Shown: positions 11,601 to 23,842, counted from the stretch's first letter. The stretch is 64,000 nucleotides of DNA from Nectonema munidae (GCA_030549495.1 JAUIRK010000054.1:186001-250000), one strand, 5' to 3'. Notes: generated by a model from the sequence alone, not told the origin. Numbers and translations are program-made.

Positions 11601-14600
11601 ATGAGCTTCAACAAAAACTAAAAATTTTACAGCATAACTTAAGTTTTTTGAAAACTAATTTGAGGTATCCCCTACAGCAGGGGTCGGGAACCTATGGCTC
11701 GTGAGCCAGACATGGCTCTTTTGATGACTGCATCTGGCTCTCAGATAAATTAGGTGGCCTTCAGGATAAAGGGAGGTATTGCGATAATGCGTATCCTTCT
11801 TGCCAATTCTACACTCTCTTAATTTCGTCATCATTACGAATCACGACGACACAAATAAGGCTGATGATGATGCAGACTTTGCTTATTAATAAATAACTTC
11901 GATAAAACAATGTTGTTTAAAATAAATTCAGAGTCTTATTATTCTCTAAAATTCTTGGTCTTCTTTTTCCATTTAGTTGTAATCAGTATTTAAAAATATA
12001 TATGGCTCTCAGAGGATTAGATTTTAAAATATGTGTTTTTTGGGCTCTTTTAGTAAAAAAGGTTCCCGGCCCCTGCCCTACAGCATACTCTATGGGTGGC
12101 ATGGCAGATTGGTTGAGATGATTGACTCAGCACGGAAGCCTCTGGATTCGATTCCTGATCGATACCAATTTGTTCATAGTTTGACATAAGCGGTACATCA
12201 GTGCCTTGTCAATAAAAACACACTCACGGTACCTTTACTAAAAATTGAAAAATTTGCTACATAATTGCCATAAGAGAGAAAGGAGACAAAATAAACAAAT
12301 AAGCAATTTTCAGTATTTAAAATGAAACTGTCTATTCTCAGAATAATTTCAAAATAATAGGAGGCATAAAAAATGAGATAGCTTATTTGATATTTCAAGT
12401 TTTTATAAGCAGCAAAAGCCAACGTTGAAGTAGCTAAATATATGATATTTAGTATAGTGATTTGGTAACGCTTGTATTTTTTACATTTATTCAAAAAACG
12501 GTAGTTTGATCACTTTTTATAAAATTATTTAAGCGTTTTTTTGAATATGTCTGTCTACAAATAAAATTCTGACAGCTGTCATAAATAGATCAAGTACATT
12601 TTTAACAATTGAAACAATTTCTTTCGATATTATATTTTTATTATTATAATCAACAATTTTTGTAAAAAATGATTTAAATAATTATGTAGTGTTACCTACA
12701 AAATTTAACAATCGAACATTATAAAAAAGGGTATTATTGATTTTAAACGGAATAGCTAGTCAAAATATTCATTACCAAATACCTATTGTTGAAAAAAATT
12801 AGTGTTCAAATGTTACAAAATGTAACAAACGTATTGATAAAGATTAAAAGTGACCTTTGTTGGAAAAAAATTTTTTAAGTCTGAAAATATTCATTGATAT
12901 AAAATTGTAACGATTGATAACTTTATTTTTCTCTCATTAAAAACAAACAAATTTTGATTTTTGCAAAATGTTTCGTGTATTAAGTTATGCTAAAAGTAAA
13001 AATTCGAAAATAAAATATGAAAACTTTAAATTGTGAGAGCCAGTGGATTAAGTCAAAACATGAACTCTGCTGGGAATTAATGGAACTTAATTTTTTACCA
13101 AAAATCTGTGATTAATTTCAAAGCTGAACTTTGGTATCACTAAAAAAGGTTCTGAAAATATTGAACTTATATATCGCTAAAAATTAGTTTCCATTGAGAT
13201 AAAATAGAACAAGAGAAAAGAGCTTGAATGAGAGAAGTGAGCTTGAGTGATTGAGTTTTAGCAGAGAAAGCGGAAGAGAAAAACAGAGAAGGAGACAAAA
13301 AGAGAAAAAGAATCACTGTGACAGAAGAAGTTGAGAAAATCTAGTGGATCATCAACATGTGTTTGCTCAAAAATACTACAATGGAGACACTGTGATAACC
13401 ATTGTTTACTTATTGTGTGCATATTGAAACAATGGATTATTATTATTATTATTATATAGCTCTCACGCATCGTCTGTAAAATATTTTTGATAGGAATTTC
13501 AGAGCAGCTCGGCATGATGTTTGACTCGAAAGTCTTTTATAAACAAGCAGCAACTCTTACTTATAAAAAATTATTGGGGGGGGGGGGGCGAAGATCATTT
13601 TCGAGCCCCTGGATGTGCGTTCCTGCCCCTTGATTCTAGGTCCTATTAGATCATTCGTATCCCCGTGATTCTAGTTCCTGTGAAAGATCATTGGTACCCC
13701 CGTGATTCTAGATCGACTTCACTGCAAAACTACATTTATATATAATTTTGTTATCATTGATGACTCCATGATAATTTATAATTATGCTACTTTGACTTTA
13801 AGAATTTATTAGTACACAGCATCAACTTTCTTATTTCAAATATTGCAAACCTTCAAAAAGTAGGATGCCATGTTGCATATATTTCAAGGTCTTTTGTGAA
13901 TGACGATTTTATATTGTCAATGAAAGATCTGTTGAATCCTACAGTACACCCTTCTGCTTTATGTTGAAACGCAAAATGTTTGATTTAGTTTCTTCATCAT
14001 AATTTATTAAAATGTTTTATTGATTTGTATTTGTAGTTTAATGTCTTTCTTGTATTTTCAAATTATTGTCTATAACCTTTTTATCTAAGACAAAACCTTA
14101 CGATTCATAAATTGTATTTATCCTAAAATTATTTTTCCCAAAACTTCCTACTCAACATTTGTTCCTTTTCAAGGTATTTGCGTATTAAAAAAATTAAAAC
14201 TGGGCAGATGGGCTAGTGGTAAGAGCGTATGTCTCGATTCAGGCGGTATTGGTTCGATTCCATATTGTGACTATTCATTATCTATGTCTTTTTTTATAAA
14301 TAATAAAAATAAAACTAATTCCTTGAAATTTAAATATTAAGTCTGTTTAAGCATAATAACAACAATCTATCCATAATTTCTATTTAAAAACTGTACAAGA
14401 TCTCATGATCTTGTGCCACTCTTTGCTACATAACATGTCTGGTCTAGATGGGCAAATCATGCTCATAATTATAGGGGGACAGGTGTTTCTTCAAATTATA
14501 ATTGTTGATTATTCTATTATTCCATGATTTTTCTTCATACATAAAGTCAATAACTACGAACCTACTGATTTAACATCTACTCACTAATCAGGCTCACGAG

Positions 14601-17600
14601 CTAAAGTCTGAATACAAACCAACACTTTCAAGTGAAATAAAAGACCTCACCGTCAAATATAAGAAATTCACACGTATTTACACATACACACATAAGTAGG
14701 TACAAGCACACATACACATGCGGGGTTATTTCATAGCTTGTATTGTGGGCCTTATTTGCTATTTTACGTGGGCCTTAAGGATTTTTAAGATCGGGCTGTA
14801 CATAGGTTCATAATGAAGATATCTTTCATTTTGACGCTCTGATGTCTATTTTAATTCGTGATTAAGGCATGACTATCAATTGGAAAAAAGTTATCAAGCG
14901 CACCTCCTTGTCAAATACGGAAGAAGTAACACGGGTAAGCACGTGTGCCATTTTGATTGTTTGCGTCAACTAATTCATATTAATAACGTGGTCTCTGATC
15001 TTTTTGACAGGTATAAATCCTGCCATATGTTGGCTTCCCAAGGCCAAACTTCAAGAAAAATGTAATGAAGAGCGATTCTACAATAATCTGGAGAAAATAA
15101 AAGCAAAAATCTCCAAAAATGTAGCAATGGCTAATTCTTATAGGAGAAATAAAGAACGCAGCGTATTATTCATTTTCTATCGCTATCCTCTCTTTTTATA
15201 AATAGCGAATATTTGCTCTCACGCATGAAAAGTTGGTCGGCCCATATTTTTTTAGAACATCCTCACACACTGACTCTATTATCGCGTAGGTAGTCAGCGG
15301 GGGCATACGGTACGCTACGCTTCGAAATTACTCTACGGTACAATATCTTTTTTTGTAAAAAATATATTCGACATCACGTACTAGAAATAGCGAAGTTTGG
15401 TAGAATACCAAATCAAATAACGTTACTTCAATGATAACATAACATATTTCAGTCAATAAGCTATGATTTCACTTACTAAACACCCCTTGAAACATGCTAT
15501 AATCAATAAAGAATGTTATATATTATTTTTTATCTAAATGTTGTTAATCAATGATGTTAAATCAATTTATACCAAAGCAAATTAATTTAATTGTCTTATA
15601 CAAGAAAATAATGAGTTATTCAAGCTGTTTTTGGATTATGAACTTTTTGTTTTTAGTGATAAAAGATTGAAGCTTAAAGTCGTCATAGTTGAGAGCGCTC
15701 TTTTTACCTTGTGATAAACGAATTTTGAATGAACTTTTTTTTTTAGCATTTATCGAACTTAACTTACAATGATTGTACTAACAACGGATATGGAGACTTT
15801 TATTCTCAAAATAAAAGCATTAAACAAATCTTAACCCATTTAAGGCCAAGCAAAGCAGACGATATCTAAAAAACGCAGACGGTTTATATTCAAAGTCATT
15901 GAAAAAAGCAGACGATGATGATCTTACTTATGTTCCAAAATAGGAACATTGGCCGTAAATGGGTTAATTAAGGCTTAACTTTTTTAAATATCGCATTTTT
16001 TATTCTGATTTTACGCTACATAAAAGTAAAAGCTAAAAATTTGACATTTCTTTTCGAACCCTGACGTAAATCGTTTGCCTTCCGTTTTGCTGCCTGGTTG
16101 TGATTATTTGCATGCAGTTTCTTGCAAGAGAGAACTTGCGTGAACGAACTAAATAAAGTTTTGAATAAAAAGACATCACCATTCAGCGCAGTTGTTTTGC
16201 CTCTTATAAAGGGTCAAAACTGTCTGTTGTACCAGGCTCTCATTCCCATCTATCTTGAACAACTAATTAGTATTAGGTTCTTTTTTCATCATCTCTTTCC
16301 GAGTAACTATGAGCATTAACGCAAGGAATATCAATAATATTTAAAAAAAAAATATGCATAATGATTCCTTACATTATGCCAATAAGATGAGAGCAATTTT
16401 AGGAAGTTTTACATTAACCCTTTGAGGACCAGTGGGTCACCAGTGACCCAAGAAATGAAAATCGTCTGCTTTGAATATATAAAATTCCATTGAAAAAGAA
16501 AACAGACGAATCCTCTTCAAAATGTTGGTCCTCAAAGGCAACAATAATGGGAAAAAATAATTTTTTGAAAAGTAAAAAATAAGAATTATCTTTATAAGAT
16601 TGTATATGATAATTTTATGCTTTAATATCGGAGAATAAATATTTTTGACGCATCATCAATTGAAAACACTCAACTATTTGGCGCGCCTACCCTATAAAAG
16701 CTTGACTAACCTTGTCAAATACGTCAACACCAACTTTATGCAAAATTAATAATTTTAAGATTAAACCATTTCTGCATTTCTAAAACTATTTTTATTTTTA
16801 ATGTTTGCCAATGGTTAATGTAAAACCTATCTACATATGTAGAAAAAAAGATAAAATCAGTAAAACTTGAATTTCAAGGATCAAAAAACAAAAAGATTTT
16901 CACCCACCTGTGATGATAAAGTAACATTTTTTAAGTTCTTGAAGTTTAAGTAACATTTCTAACTCCACAATTGTATACACATGCTCATTTGAAGGATGAT
17001 AAATGAGTTTCCTTAAAAAAATTCTGTGTGTTTCCTATTTTCATAAATAGTTGTTGTTGTTGTTTGCCTCCATGAGCTGTCATCTTGATTTCGGTAGCTC
17101 AAGGCGATTAAGGTGTTTTTCAGCTTTGTCAGGCAGTGATTCTAATACTGCCTCTTACGTAGACCAAATGTCATTTGGGCTAATGTATGGATGGCGCATC
17201 AAACAACCAACAAACTAAAAACCTTCATAAATAGTGTTTCTTACGTGTGTACTGCTATAAACAGATTTGCGTGTATCAATTCGCCTCACTTATAAGACTA
17301 ATATATTTTGTGTCTTGAGAAGTTTGAGTTAAGTGCATACTTTAAGAACCCATTTTAGACGAATGTTCCCAAAGAGAATGCTTCAACTTTTTAAAGTAAA
17401 TTGATTTTTCGTTAACAAGTCAAAAGTAATAAATATTTCATTTTTGTTATTGGTGTTCATTAGTGTACAGCAAGTATAAAAATTTAACAGAAAAAAATCA
17501 CGCGTGCTTGCTGCATCCGCTAAAATCATTTTCGCTGTTGCCCACCAATCTCTGAAGTTACTACCCACAGAGCCCATTAAAGTGAATGCTTTTCTCATTT

Positions 17601-18887
17601 TTCTGAGCACTTTAAACTGATAATGATATTTCAATGGTATTTTAATTTTTTAATCGAAGAGTGAGCCTAAAAAATTGTTTTTTGAAAATTCCAAAAGATT
17701 TCAAGTGACTCAAGACTGCTTTTTTAATCATTAATCTTTAAAAGCATTGCTACACTCTCATCGCAGAATTCTCGTATTTGTACTGATGAGATGAGTCCTT
17801 TTGTCCTTAATTATCTTTGATGTTTTTCAATACCGTTTTTCCCAAAGTGTCCCTCTCGATCGATAGAGGTCAAGGAATAAGCAAAGAAGAATAATTATAA
17901 TATAGTACGATAATCAACAGTTTTGTTACAGTTGTGGACTCATTAGACGTAATTCACAACTACCTTATTGGTCCCTTGTGTGCCCCCATGGAGTAAATAC
18001 ACACAAAGAAATTGTAATGCGCATACGGTGCCACCATTCAATATTTGACTATCATTAGGTCTTATGAAGTCGTATGATAAACGAGTATATAAATAAGAGA
18101 ACTGTAAAGCAATATACCTCGGTATAAGGAGAAAGGCGAAATTCAAAATCAAATATGCTGTGCAAATGTCAACCTAATTTTGCCCGTACTGTCTTACCGA
18201 AGTTTGCAACACACTTGGTTGCATTATTTTCTCTGCCTTTTCTCACTTAGTTTTTGAAACATTGTGCATGAAACACATATTTTGCAGAATTTAATATGCA
18301 AAACGTTGCAGTACGTATAATTATTTTTTCACTTAAGAAAATTTTTCCAGGGACAAAAACATACAATTTTCCGAGAGGGGGTGGCTGAAAGTAGAAAATA
18401 AAGGTAGCGTAAAGTTGTATTTAACAAAAAGGTCTTTAAAAAATTTACATTCAGAAACGAGTATAAATAATAGATTGGTTTGCGTAATTATCCTCACAAG
18501 AATTTTGAAGGGTGTTATGTATTCTATGATTTTTACAAGGTTCTGCAAGCTCTAGAAAAAATGCCGGCATTGGTTACGGATTACAAGAGAAGATTGGCAC
18601 TGAAGGAAGAAGAGGCCGTGTCTTCCAAGAAAAAAAGGGAGAATCAGCTGAACGATGCTAAAGAGTATTTTGGCTATCAACTCTCAGCATCCGACAAACT
18701 CTTCAAGAACTACCTAAAGAAGAAACGCGAGGAAACGCTGAAGCAAGAAAAGCTGGAGAGGAAGAAAAAGAAGGTTGAGAAAAAGGGTGCTTTCGTTAAG
18801 AAAATTCTTGAAACTACCGCCGAATTGGACCCACAGCCAACCAGCAACGACACGACCCCGCCATCAACCGCTAACTCAACACAATAG
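8392..18887 (+). CDS. GADD45GIP1: mL64 / CRIF1, mitochondrial large-subunit protein (whole gene, 4 exons)
   Basis: GADD45GIP1 (CRIF1, mL64) sits near the exit tunnel of the mitochondrial large subunit and helps insert nascent inner-membrane proteins; in vertebrates a nuclear role is also described. Exons 8392-8639, 14867-14934, 15011-15162 and 18540-18887 join in phase (2, 1, 0) to 816 nt, about 271 residues, a little longer than human (222). The N-terminus MFASKIRSYSTKL looks like a mitochondrial targeting peptide. Matches to the family include SGLTPKLKQML (insect 'SRLxPQHRNML'), YQLEKSYQAHLLVKYG (human WQLGPRYAAKQFARYG), INPAICWLPKAKLQ (human GVVPGSLWPSPEQLR), LEKMPALV (human AKMPQMIV) and EYFGYQLSASDKLFKNYLKK, then a Lys/Glu-rich helix. 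No frame break was seen. Intron 1 is 6.2 kb and holds mobile elements, intron 2 is 76 bp, intron 3 is 3.4 kb. Confidence 0.9.
8764..10745 (+). mobile_element. Tigger (pogo-group) DNA transposon in GADD45GIP1 intron 1
   Basis: Both ends resemble Tigger termini. The left reads TAGTCCAACTTACAACGAAA; the right, reverse-complemented, reads TAGTCAAACCCCGTTACAAT and is followed by the TA target site. The decayed transposase starts at ATG 9300 with KRKQFSFFEKREF (CENP-B-type helix-turn-helix). It continues with LLCCNATGSDKINLLLIIGK and KNPGCFKHLPCNY near 9840-9930, SWMTAEIFRKW near 9955, and FKVKYR followed by a C-terminal helix at 10152-10451. Several stops and frame changes break it, including one just before the usual LLLDNC box. 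It inflates the host intron but leaves its splice sites alone. Confidence 0.85.
10746..11669. other. AT-rich intron sequence
   Basis: Still inside GADD45GIP1 intron 1. I see only A/T-rich sequence with short similarities between about 11005 and 11125 (two blocks containing CAAAATGTT). No coding sequence recognised. Confidence 0.35.
11678..12075. mobile_element. Non-autonomous hAT element with perfect 8-bp target duplication
   Basis: The ends are CAGGGGTCGGGAACC and, reverse-complemented, CAGGGGCCGGGAACC (14 of 15 equal). The element is flanked on both sides by CCCTACAG (11670-11677 and 12076-12083), the 8-bp duplication expected of hAT. The 398-bp interior has no coding capacity. The intact duplication suggests a fairly recent insertion. 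Confidence 0.92.
12094..12240 (+). repeat. tRNA-derived SINE
   Basis: An A-box-like TGGCAGATTGGTTGA lies near 12099 and a B-box-like GGATTCGATTCC near 12144. The 3' body (CATAGTT ... CCTTGTCAATAAAAACAC ... TACCTTTA) is shared with the copy at 26348-26490. It abuts the hAT element. Confidence 0.7.
12241..14201. other. Intron sequence with simple repeats
   Basis: No gene seen. A TTA/ATT microsatellite is at about 13435-13456 and a run of 13 G at 13576-13588. Between about 13595 and 13715 a phrase containing CCCGTGATTCTAG recurs (two clear copies and one weaker) next to repeated GATCATT, a small imperfect tandem repeat. Confidence 0.45.
14202..14285 (+). repeat. tRNA-like SINE or tRNA pseudogene
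   Basis: GGGCTAGTGGTAAGAGC (D-arm/A box) and GGTTCGATTCC (T-arm/B box) are spaced as in a tRNA. The acceptor ends do not pair well and an AT-rich tail follows, so I call it a SINE head, not a working tRNA. Confidence 0.6.
14286..14866. other. End of GADD45GIP1 intron 1
   Basis: Nothing recognised apart from short CA-rich runs (ACATACACACAT near 14681). Confidence 0.35.
14867..14934 (+). CDS. GADD45GIP1: GADD45GIP1 exon 2
   Basis: 68 nt after the acceptor ATTAAG, ending AACACGG before the donor GTAAGC. Encodes HDYQLEKSYQAHLLVKYGRS and the start of the next Gly. Entry phase 2 and exit phase 1 match both neighbours. Confidence 0.85.
15011..15162 (+). CDS. GADD45GIP1: GADD45GIP1 exon 3
   Basis: Acceptor TTTTTGACAG ends at 15010; the donor GTATTA begins at 15163 (phase 0). 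Encodes the conserved INPAICWLPKAKL block followed by a basic helix (about residues 107-155 of the whole). Confidence 0.87.
15835..15963. mobile_element. TTAA-flanked MITE (piggyBac-type), 129 bp
   Basis: TTAA stands on both sides (15831-15834, 15964-15967). The ends are CCCATTTAAGGCCAA and, reverse-complemented, CCCATTTACGGCCAA. The interior contains two GCAGACGAT motifs, the reverse complement of the ATCGTCTGC core seen in sister copies. Confidence 0.85.
16418..16539. mobile_element. TTAA-type MITE with palindrome, 122 bp
   Basis: Preceded by TTAA at 16414. The ends CCCTTTGAGGACCA and, reverse-complemented, GCCTTTGAGGACCA match. Just inside the left end is the palindrome GGGTCACCAGTGACCC, then GAAATGAAAATCGTCTGC. 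The right-hand TTAA has decayed to AACA. Confidence 0.82.
18540..18887 (+). CDS. GADD45GIP1: GADD45GIP1 exon 4 (C-terminus)
   Basis: Acceptor TTTTTACAAG ends at 18539 and the frame continues in phase 0 to TAG 18885-18887. It holds the MPALV motif, the FGYQL motif and the long Lys/Glu helix, ending in a low-complexity Thr/Ser/Pro tail. The open frame runs a further 60 nt upstream of the acceptor but that part has no family match. Confidence 0.88.
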   Translation, partial: VLQALEKMPALVTDYKRRLALKEEEAVSSKKKRENQLNDAKEYFGYQLSASDKLFKNYLKKKREETLKQEKLERKKKKVEKKGAFVKKILETTAELDPQPTSNDTTPPSTANSTQ

Positions 18888-18898
18888 TTTTCGCCTTT

Positions 18899-18904
18899 AA
18901 TAAA
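18899..18904 (+). terminator. Poly(A) signal of GADD45GIP1
   Basis: AATAAA lies 12 bp after the stop codon. No other canonical signal lies between it and the stop, so the 3' UTR is probably very short. Confidence 0.6.
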
Positions 18905-19105
18905 TTACCCTTTTCAAAGCACCTTTTTTACATATGCTGCTCACGGCACATGCAACATACTTTGCGTTGCGTCACCAGATTGCAAGCTGGTTTGTTTTAT
19001 ATCAATTCTTCAGTTATGTTACCAACTCCTTCAGTAAATTTTTGTCTTTACAAAGGGTTGCATGAATTATTTCTAAAATTAAGCAGGCTAGATCTTAAAC
19101 CGTTG

Positions 19106-20960
19106 ATTCCCAAAGTGGTCTATATTGACCCCTAGGGATCAATATAGAGCTGTCAGGGGACTATGTTAACAAAAAAAAATTTTGGGGTCTACATATTTAG
19201 GCAGATGACGAAATTACACACAACGAAAAATTTGCATATATGATTCTTATAATAGATATTCTGCATATTTATGCATAAATATTAATGCGGTTTAAAGTTA
19301 TTTAAATGCCTATTTTATATGTGATGTATTTTATTTAAATGCCAATTTTATTTTTAAATAATTATAGATAATTTATTTTTAATTAATTAATCTATTGAAC
19401 ATAGCCAAAAGAAAATATAGGCAATATAGCCTTGATTATTTGAAGTTCGGCTTCTCTTCCCCCTGGGACATACATCTTCCCATGTGCTTTCTATGCAACA
19501 AAGTTTTAAGCAATGACGCTATGAAACCATCCAAGTTGGAGGATCATCTGAGAAGATGTCATCTTGATAAAAAAAGTCTCAATTTGACATACTTTAAAAC
19601 ACTGAAGAAAAACACAAGAAGAGATGCAAGCAACTTTGAGCAACAACACTGTTCAAAGACGTATTGATGAAATGAGTCTTGATGTTGAAAATTTGTGTAA
19701 TTATTTGCAAACGAACCATATCTCTATTCACCGGGACGAGACTACTTTACCTGGTAATGAAGCGCTTTTATTGGCTTATGTTCGTTTTGTTATGGATGAA
19801 AAAATTCATAAAGAGCTCTCTTTGAAAAAAATTTGACGACGGACACTAAAGGTGAAACTATATTCAATATTTTTACCCAGAAATATATTCCTTTATTAAA
19901 TATTATAGCAACGTTTGGGCGCTATCCCGGTTTTATAAGCCATTTAAAACGAAATGTACCTGGGGTGTTTGCAATTCACTGGGTCATTCACCGACAACAC
20001 TTAGTAGCCAAACTCTGAATGCCAGACTACATGAATCTCTTCAATTAGTCATAAATGCTATTAACAAAATTCGTAGCAATGCGTTGAATTGTAGGTTATT
20101 TTTGCAGTTGTGTCAAGAAAATAATGAGCACTTTAATATGTTACTTCTCTACATTGAAGTACGATGGCTGTCGAAAGGCTTATATTTGGCAAGATTTTTT
20201 TCCTTTTGAGACCATTTTAGTTTTTTTGGCTACTAAAGATCCCATTTTGAAAGAAAATTTAATCTTTGTAACTTGCAGTTACAAAGAGACCTTCTGAATT
20301 TAGTGAAAACAAGGTCCATTGTGGCAGCCTTTCTTGGTTAAATTGATTTGAAGAACAAAAAATGGAAAGGCGTGAATTTTCCTAATTTGTGATCGATAAA
20401 ATCCATGATTATGACATTTGGTCTACGCCCAACATTTAAATGCCCTTCATGCAGGTTTTAAAGTCAGGTTTGATGATATTTTGACTATGAACATACCACC
20501 ATGGATGATCAACCCATACGATGAAATTGAAAAAACAGATGTCACGTAACAAGAAGAACTGATTGGAATACGCTGTAACGAAGAACTTAAGATGCAGTTC
20601 AGAAAGGGGTATCAGCAGTTTTGGCTTCAAAAAGAAATCCCTGTCGCTTATCCTACTTTATGGGATATCACAAGAAAGTTATTGATAGCTCTCCCATCTT
20701 CATACCTCGTGGAAAGGGGCTTTAGATAATTGCTTATTGAAAAATGTATACATTGTTTTATGGAAGAATTTTTGACAAACATTTTCGCGAATTATAGCTC
20801 CCCATAAAAGGTTTATCTAATATCAAGAGAGTTTTAAAGAGGATATTTATAAAAGTGAGAGAAGAAATTCTTCATGATGATACAATACTAAATAATTTGA
20901 ACGAAAGCTTGAATCTTTTCACAATACCATTTTTTTGAGTCTCCAATGCTACGTCTTGAA
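19106..20960 (+). pseudogene. hAT transposase with BED zinc finger (ZBED5/SCAND3-like), decayed
   Basis: The left end near 19106 reads GATTCCCAAAGTGGTC, typical of hAT. From 19395 the frame gives SLDYLKFGF, then the BED finger (CFLCNKVLSNDAMKPSKLEDH with a following LRRCH: C-x2-C and H-x4-H type). Further frames give DETTLPGNEALLLAYVRF (19740), YIPLLNIIATFGRYPGF (19880), the catalytic-region echo VFAIHWVIHRQHLVAKL (19965) and VRWLSKGL (20160). A C-terminal piece, LPSSYLVERGF, lies near 20693. At least four stops or frame changes lie between the pieces. Host-domesticated ZBED genes look similar, but this one is clearly broken. Confidence 0.82.
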
Positions 20961-21129
20961 GCTCGTATTTGTTTGAGTTTGATTTTCTACAAATGAAAAA
21001 ATATGATCTATTATAGTCGATAAAAGGAAACGAAAGGCATATATGTTATAATCCTATTAACTCTATATAATAAGACATTTGTAATGTATTATCCTATGCC
21101 ATTAATCTCTCCTTAATGAAATTTATTAT

Positions 21130-21700
21130 TCACAATTACAGACCAATCTAGAAAATTCCAAAACTAAAATATATTTGAAAAGTACGCCTGAAAAATTGCT
21201 TGATTTCTATATTATATAAACGATTATCAGTTTGGATTTATAGAGAATTACACAACTGACACACTCCATCCATGCCTGACACAGAAAATGGTTGAAATGT
21301 TAAAAGAAAATATGATGGTGTACTTTTCTTTTTGATCTTTCCAAATTCTTTAATAGAGTTTGTCATTAGTCTATCATTAAAAATGGTTATAGTTGTAATC
21401 TGAGTAAGAATGTATTACTCTCTATGCTTTCATATCTTGAAAACTTCATCATAGGATTTTTATCAATAAAGACATAAATAGAATTTTTCTATTTCTAATT
21501 ATTTCACACTTCTTTTTTTTGTTGTTGATACTTTAAATATTCAATTAAGTAAAGTCTATAACTGGTGTAACAATAACATATTTATTTTGAATAAGCAAAA
21601 ATCACAATGTATGATAATTTATAATAAAAAAAACGAAGTCTTATATTTTTTGTAGTTGAAAAAATGAATTTTTTTTTGCTAGGGGTTCGATAGAAGTATA
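21130..21700 (+). pseudogene. LINE reverse transcriptase fragment (same family as 3220-5060)
   Basis: Short frames repeat the order of the first copy: NYRPI near 21139, LSVWIYREL (FGFR region) near 21228, PNSLIEFV near 21342, and VYNWCNNNIFILNKQKSQCMI near 21550. Heavily broken by stops and deletions. Confidence 0.7.
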
Positions 21701-21743
21701 TTTTAGATTATTCGAGACTGCGTTGATTTTTCTGTAGTGGAAC

Positions 21744-22700
21744 TTAAACTTTTAAATGATGCCTGCGTCCATGAGCTGTGTACACGATATTATGTTCGGT
21801 GGAAGAAAAAAATTCTATGTTGTCGAGTTCTAAATGTGGATGAGCGGTGCAGTTATCAAGAATCATAGCAATTTTTCGATCTTCTTTCATCCAAGTTTCT
21901 AATCCATTTCTCAAATATACCGCTGCGCATCCATGCTTTTTTATTGAACTTATATTCCACCGGTGTACGTAAGATGTTTTAAAATGCACAAGGATTTTGA
22001 AATTTTCCAATTGTAAATATAGGGAGTTTGTCGCTCCCATTCTTATTCGCACCAACCAACAGAGTAATTATTTGTTTAGGCTGCTTTTATACTTTTGTCC
22101 AATAAATCCTAGAGAATTTTCGGGAAGCATTTGCCAATATAATCCGGTTTCGTCAGCGCTATAAATATCTGAAGGTTTGTACTTTTGTAGGATGTTTTTT
22201 AAATCTTCTTTCCAAGCTTGAACAACATTTGAATCAACACCACCTGACTCTCCAGCTTTTAAAATTTTTCCAATGGCTCATCTGATTTTTCACCTGTCAA
22301 TACAGCTTCTAGGTATACTAAAGGATAACAAAATTCTTTTGCACATTAATTGGTTTTTTGAATAAGCATCGATTTATCAATACGTAAGTTACGAAAAGAA
22401 GAGTACTGAGGAAACCCCAATATAAGAGCTGCATCAACATCATCAAAAGCAGTTGAACTCACTCGTTGTTTTTCTTTAATTTTCATTCCGTTGGCTTTTT
22501 CATAAAGTTCCTTAATTTTATGTCAATTTTTAATGAGATCAGTGAAAGTTTGAGGTTTATACTAAACTTTGCTGCTAAATCTGGCTACTTTGTATTAAGA
22601 TTATTCTCATATAACTTTATTATTTCATACTTTTCTTTTAATGTTTTTGTTTGTCGCTTTCATTTAACTTTTTCTGCCAATTTTCAAAAAAGAAACAAAA
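21744..22700 (-). pseudogene. Tigger/jerky-type transposase fragment
   Basis: Reading the minus strand from about 22690: KEKYEIIKLYE (CENP-B-type N-terminal helix), SSTAFDDVDAALILGFPQ (22440), ADETGLYWQMLPENS (22150), then the frame 22055-21744 with MGATNSLYLQLENFKI and ILDNCTAHPHLELDNIEF (DDE region). Stops interrupt it. It is a separate insertion from the plus-strand Tigger at 8764. Confidence 0.8.
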
Positions 22701-23842
22701 GTTATTGAAAAATGATAAAAAATCAATACATAGAATTTTCAAACAGCTTTTATCTACAATAATGCTATAAAAAAAATTAAAAAAAAAGATTTTAAAAGAA
22801 GAAGAAAGAATTTATTTCACAAAATAGACCTAAAAATTATAGGTATAGGATAAATCATAAGGCCAGGAAGCCGTTTTCATGATTCACCATTGTAATATAT
22901 GTGAAAAAAGATTTTATAATCTCATGGTAATAAAAATAACATCTAAAAAGTATATATATATATATATTTTGATGTGCACATGTTTGTGTCTATAGCAAAT
23001 GCAATATGAAAGATTACACAAACTAATCCAGACACTTTTCAAAGTATTATTTTATTCAACATTTTCATAATTTTGTAGTTTAGAAACAATACAAACATAG
23101 CAATCCTTGTAAGAAGGATAATTAGAATACTTTTCATTCAGAATATATTTGATTTTGGTTTTAAAGTTTTGGTAATTTAAACATAAATAATTAAAGAGAA
23201 GAGAATGATTTTCATTGTATAGTTTTAGTAGTCTTTAAAAAAAAGTCATTTATAGTGTTTATAAAACATAAACAAAGAAACTTAGGAGTTAGAAAAGTAA
23301 GTTGTTAATCAAAAAGATAAAAAACAAAATTTTTGTTCAATAAGTTTAAGTTATGTATTTTAAAATTTAATCCGATTACACGAATCATTTACTTTCATTT
23401 TTTGCTATTGTGACTATAGAAGTAATCCGATATATTTAAGTACCGTGTCCGGGTAACTTAAAACTTTTTTTAATTATTAATATCCGATTTTTACTGTATA
23501 TAAACGAATTTTAAATTTTCCAAAAACGCAACATTGAGGATATAGTTGCAAAAGTCAATGATGAGCGTATATTTGATTTCTATGCTATGAAAAAACACTT
23601 CAATACTTTTATTTTATAGTATGAAAAAACACATTAAAGAGTTAAAATTTATTGCTTAACTTTTCTACTCTTTTTTTTTAATTGCGCTTTTTAAAAATAA
23701 TTTTGCAACTTACCATTACTTTTGAAATCTAACTATATTAGATTAAGATATTTGATTTACACAGTTTCTTTTCTATATTTATTTCGGCTTATTATATTAT
23801 TAATACATCATATCTGAAGTTCAAGAAATGATTAACGCTTTT
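22701..23842. other. AT-rich intergenic stretch
   Basis: No gene seen. A short TA microsatellite is at about 22951-22968. Confidence 0.4.

Larger units (their letters stand above)
15163..18539. other. GADD45GIP1 intron 3
   Basis: Holds two TTAA-type MITEs (15835-15963 and 16418-16539) and, at about 17060-17210, a repeat-like stretch with CCTCCATGAGCTGTCATC that may be another SINE-like repeat. A minus-strand frame at 17383-17634 has normal-looking composition in its middle (WWATAKMILADAAS) but no family I recognise. The rest is AT-rich. Confidence 0.45.

Noticed and set aside
14202-14285. Functional tRNA gene
   Set aside because: The box A and box B elements are good, but the acceptor stem does not pair and the copy has an AT-rich SINE-like tail.
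17383-17634. Minus-strand frame with WWATAKMILADAAS
   Set aside because: Composition looks gene-like, but there is no recognised family, no supporting splice signals and no neighbour to connect it with.
22466-22708. 80-codon plus-strand frame, Phe-rich
   Set aside because: It is the antisense of the minus-strand Tigger N-terminal region.
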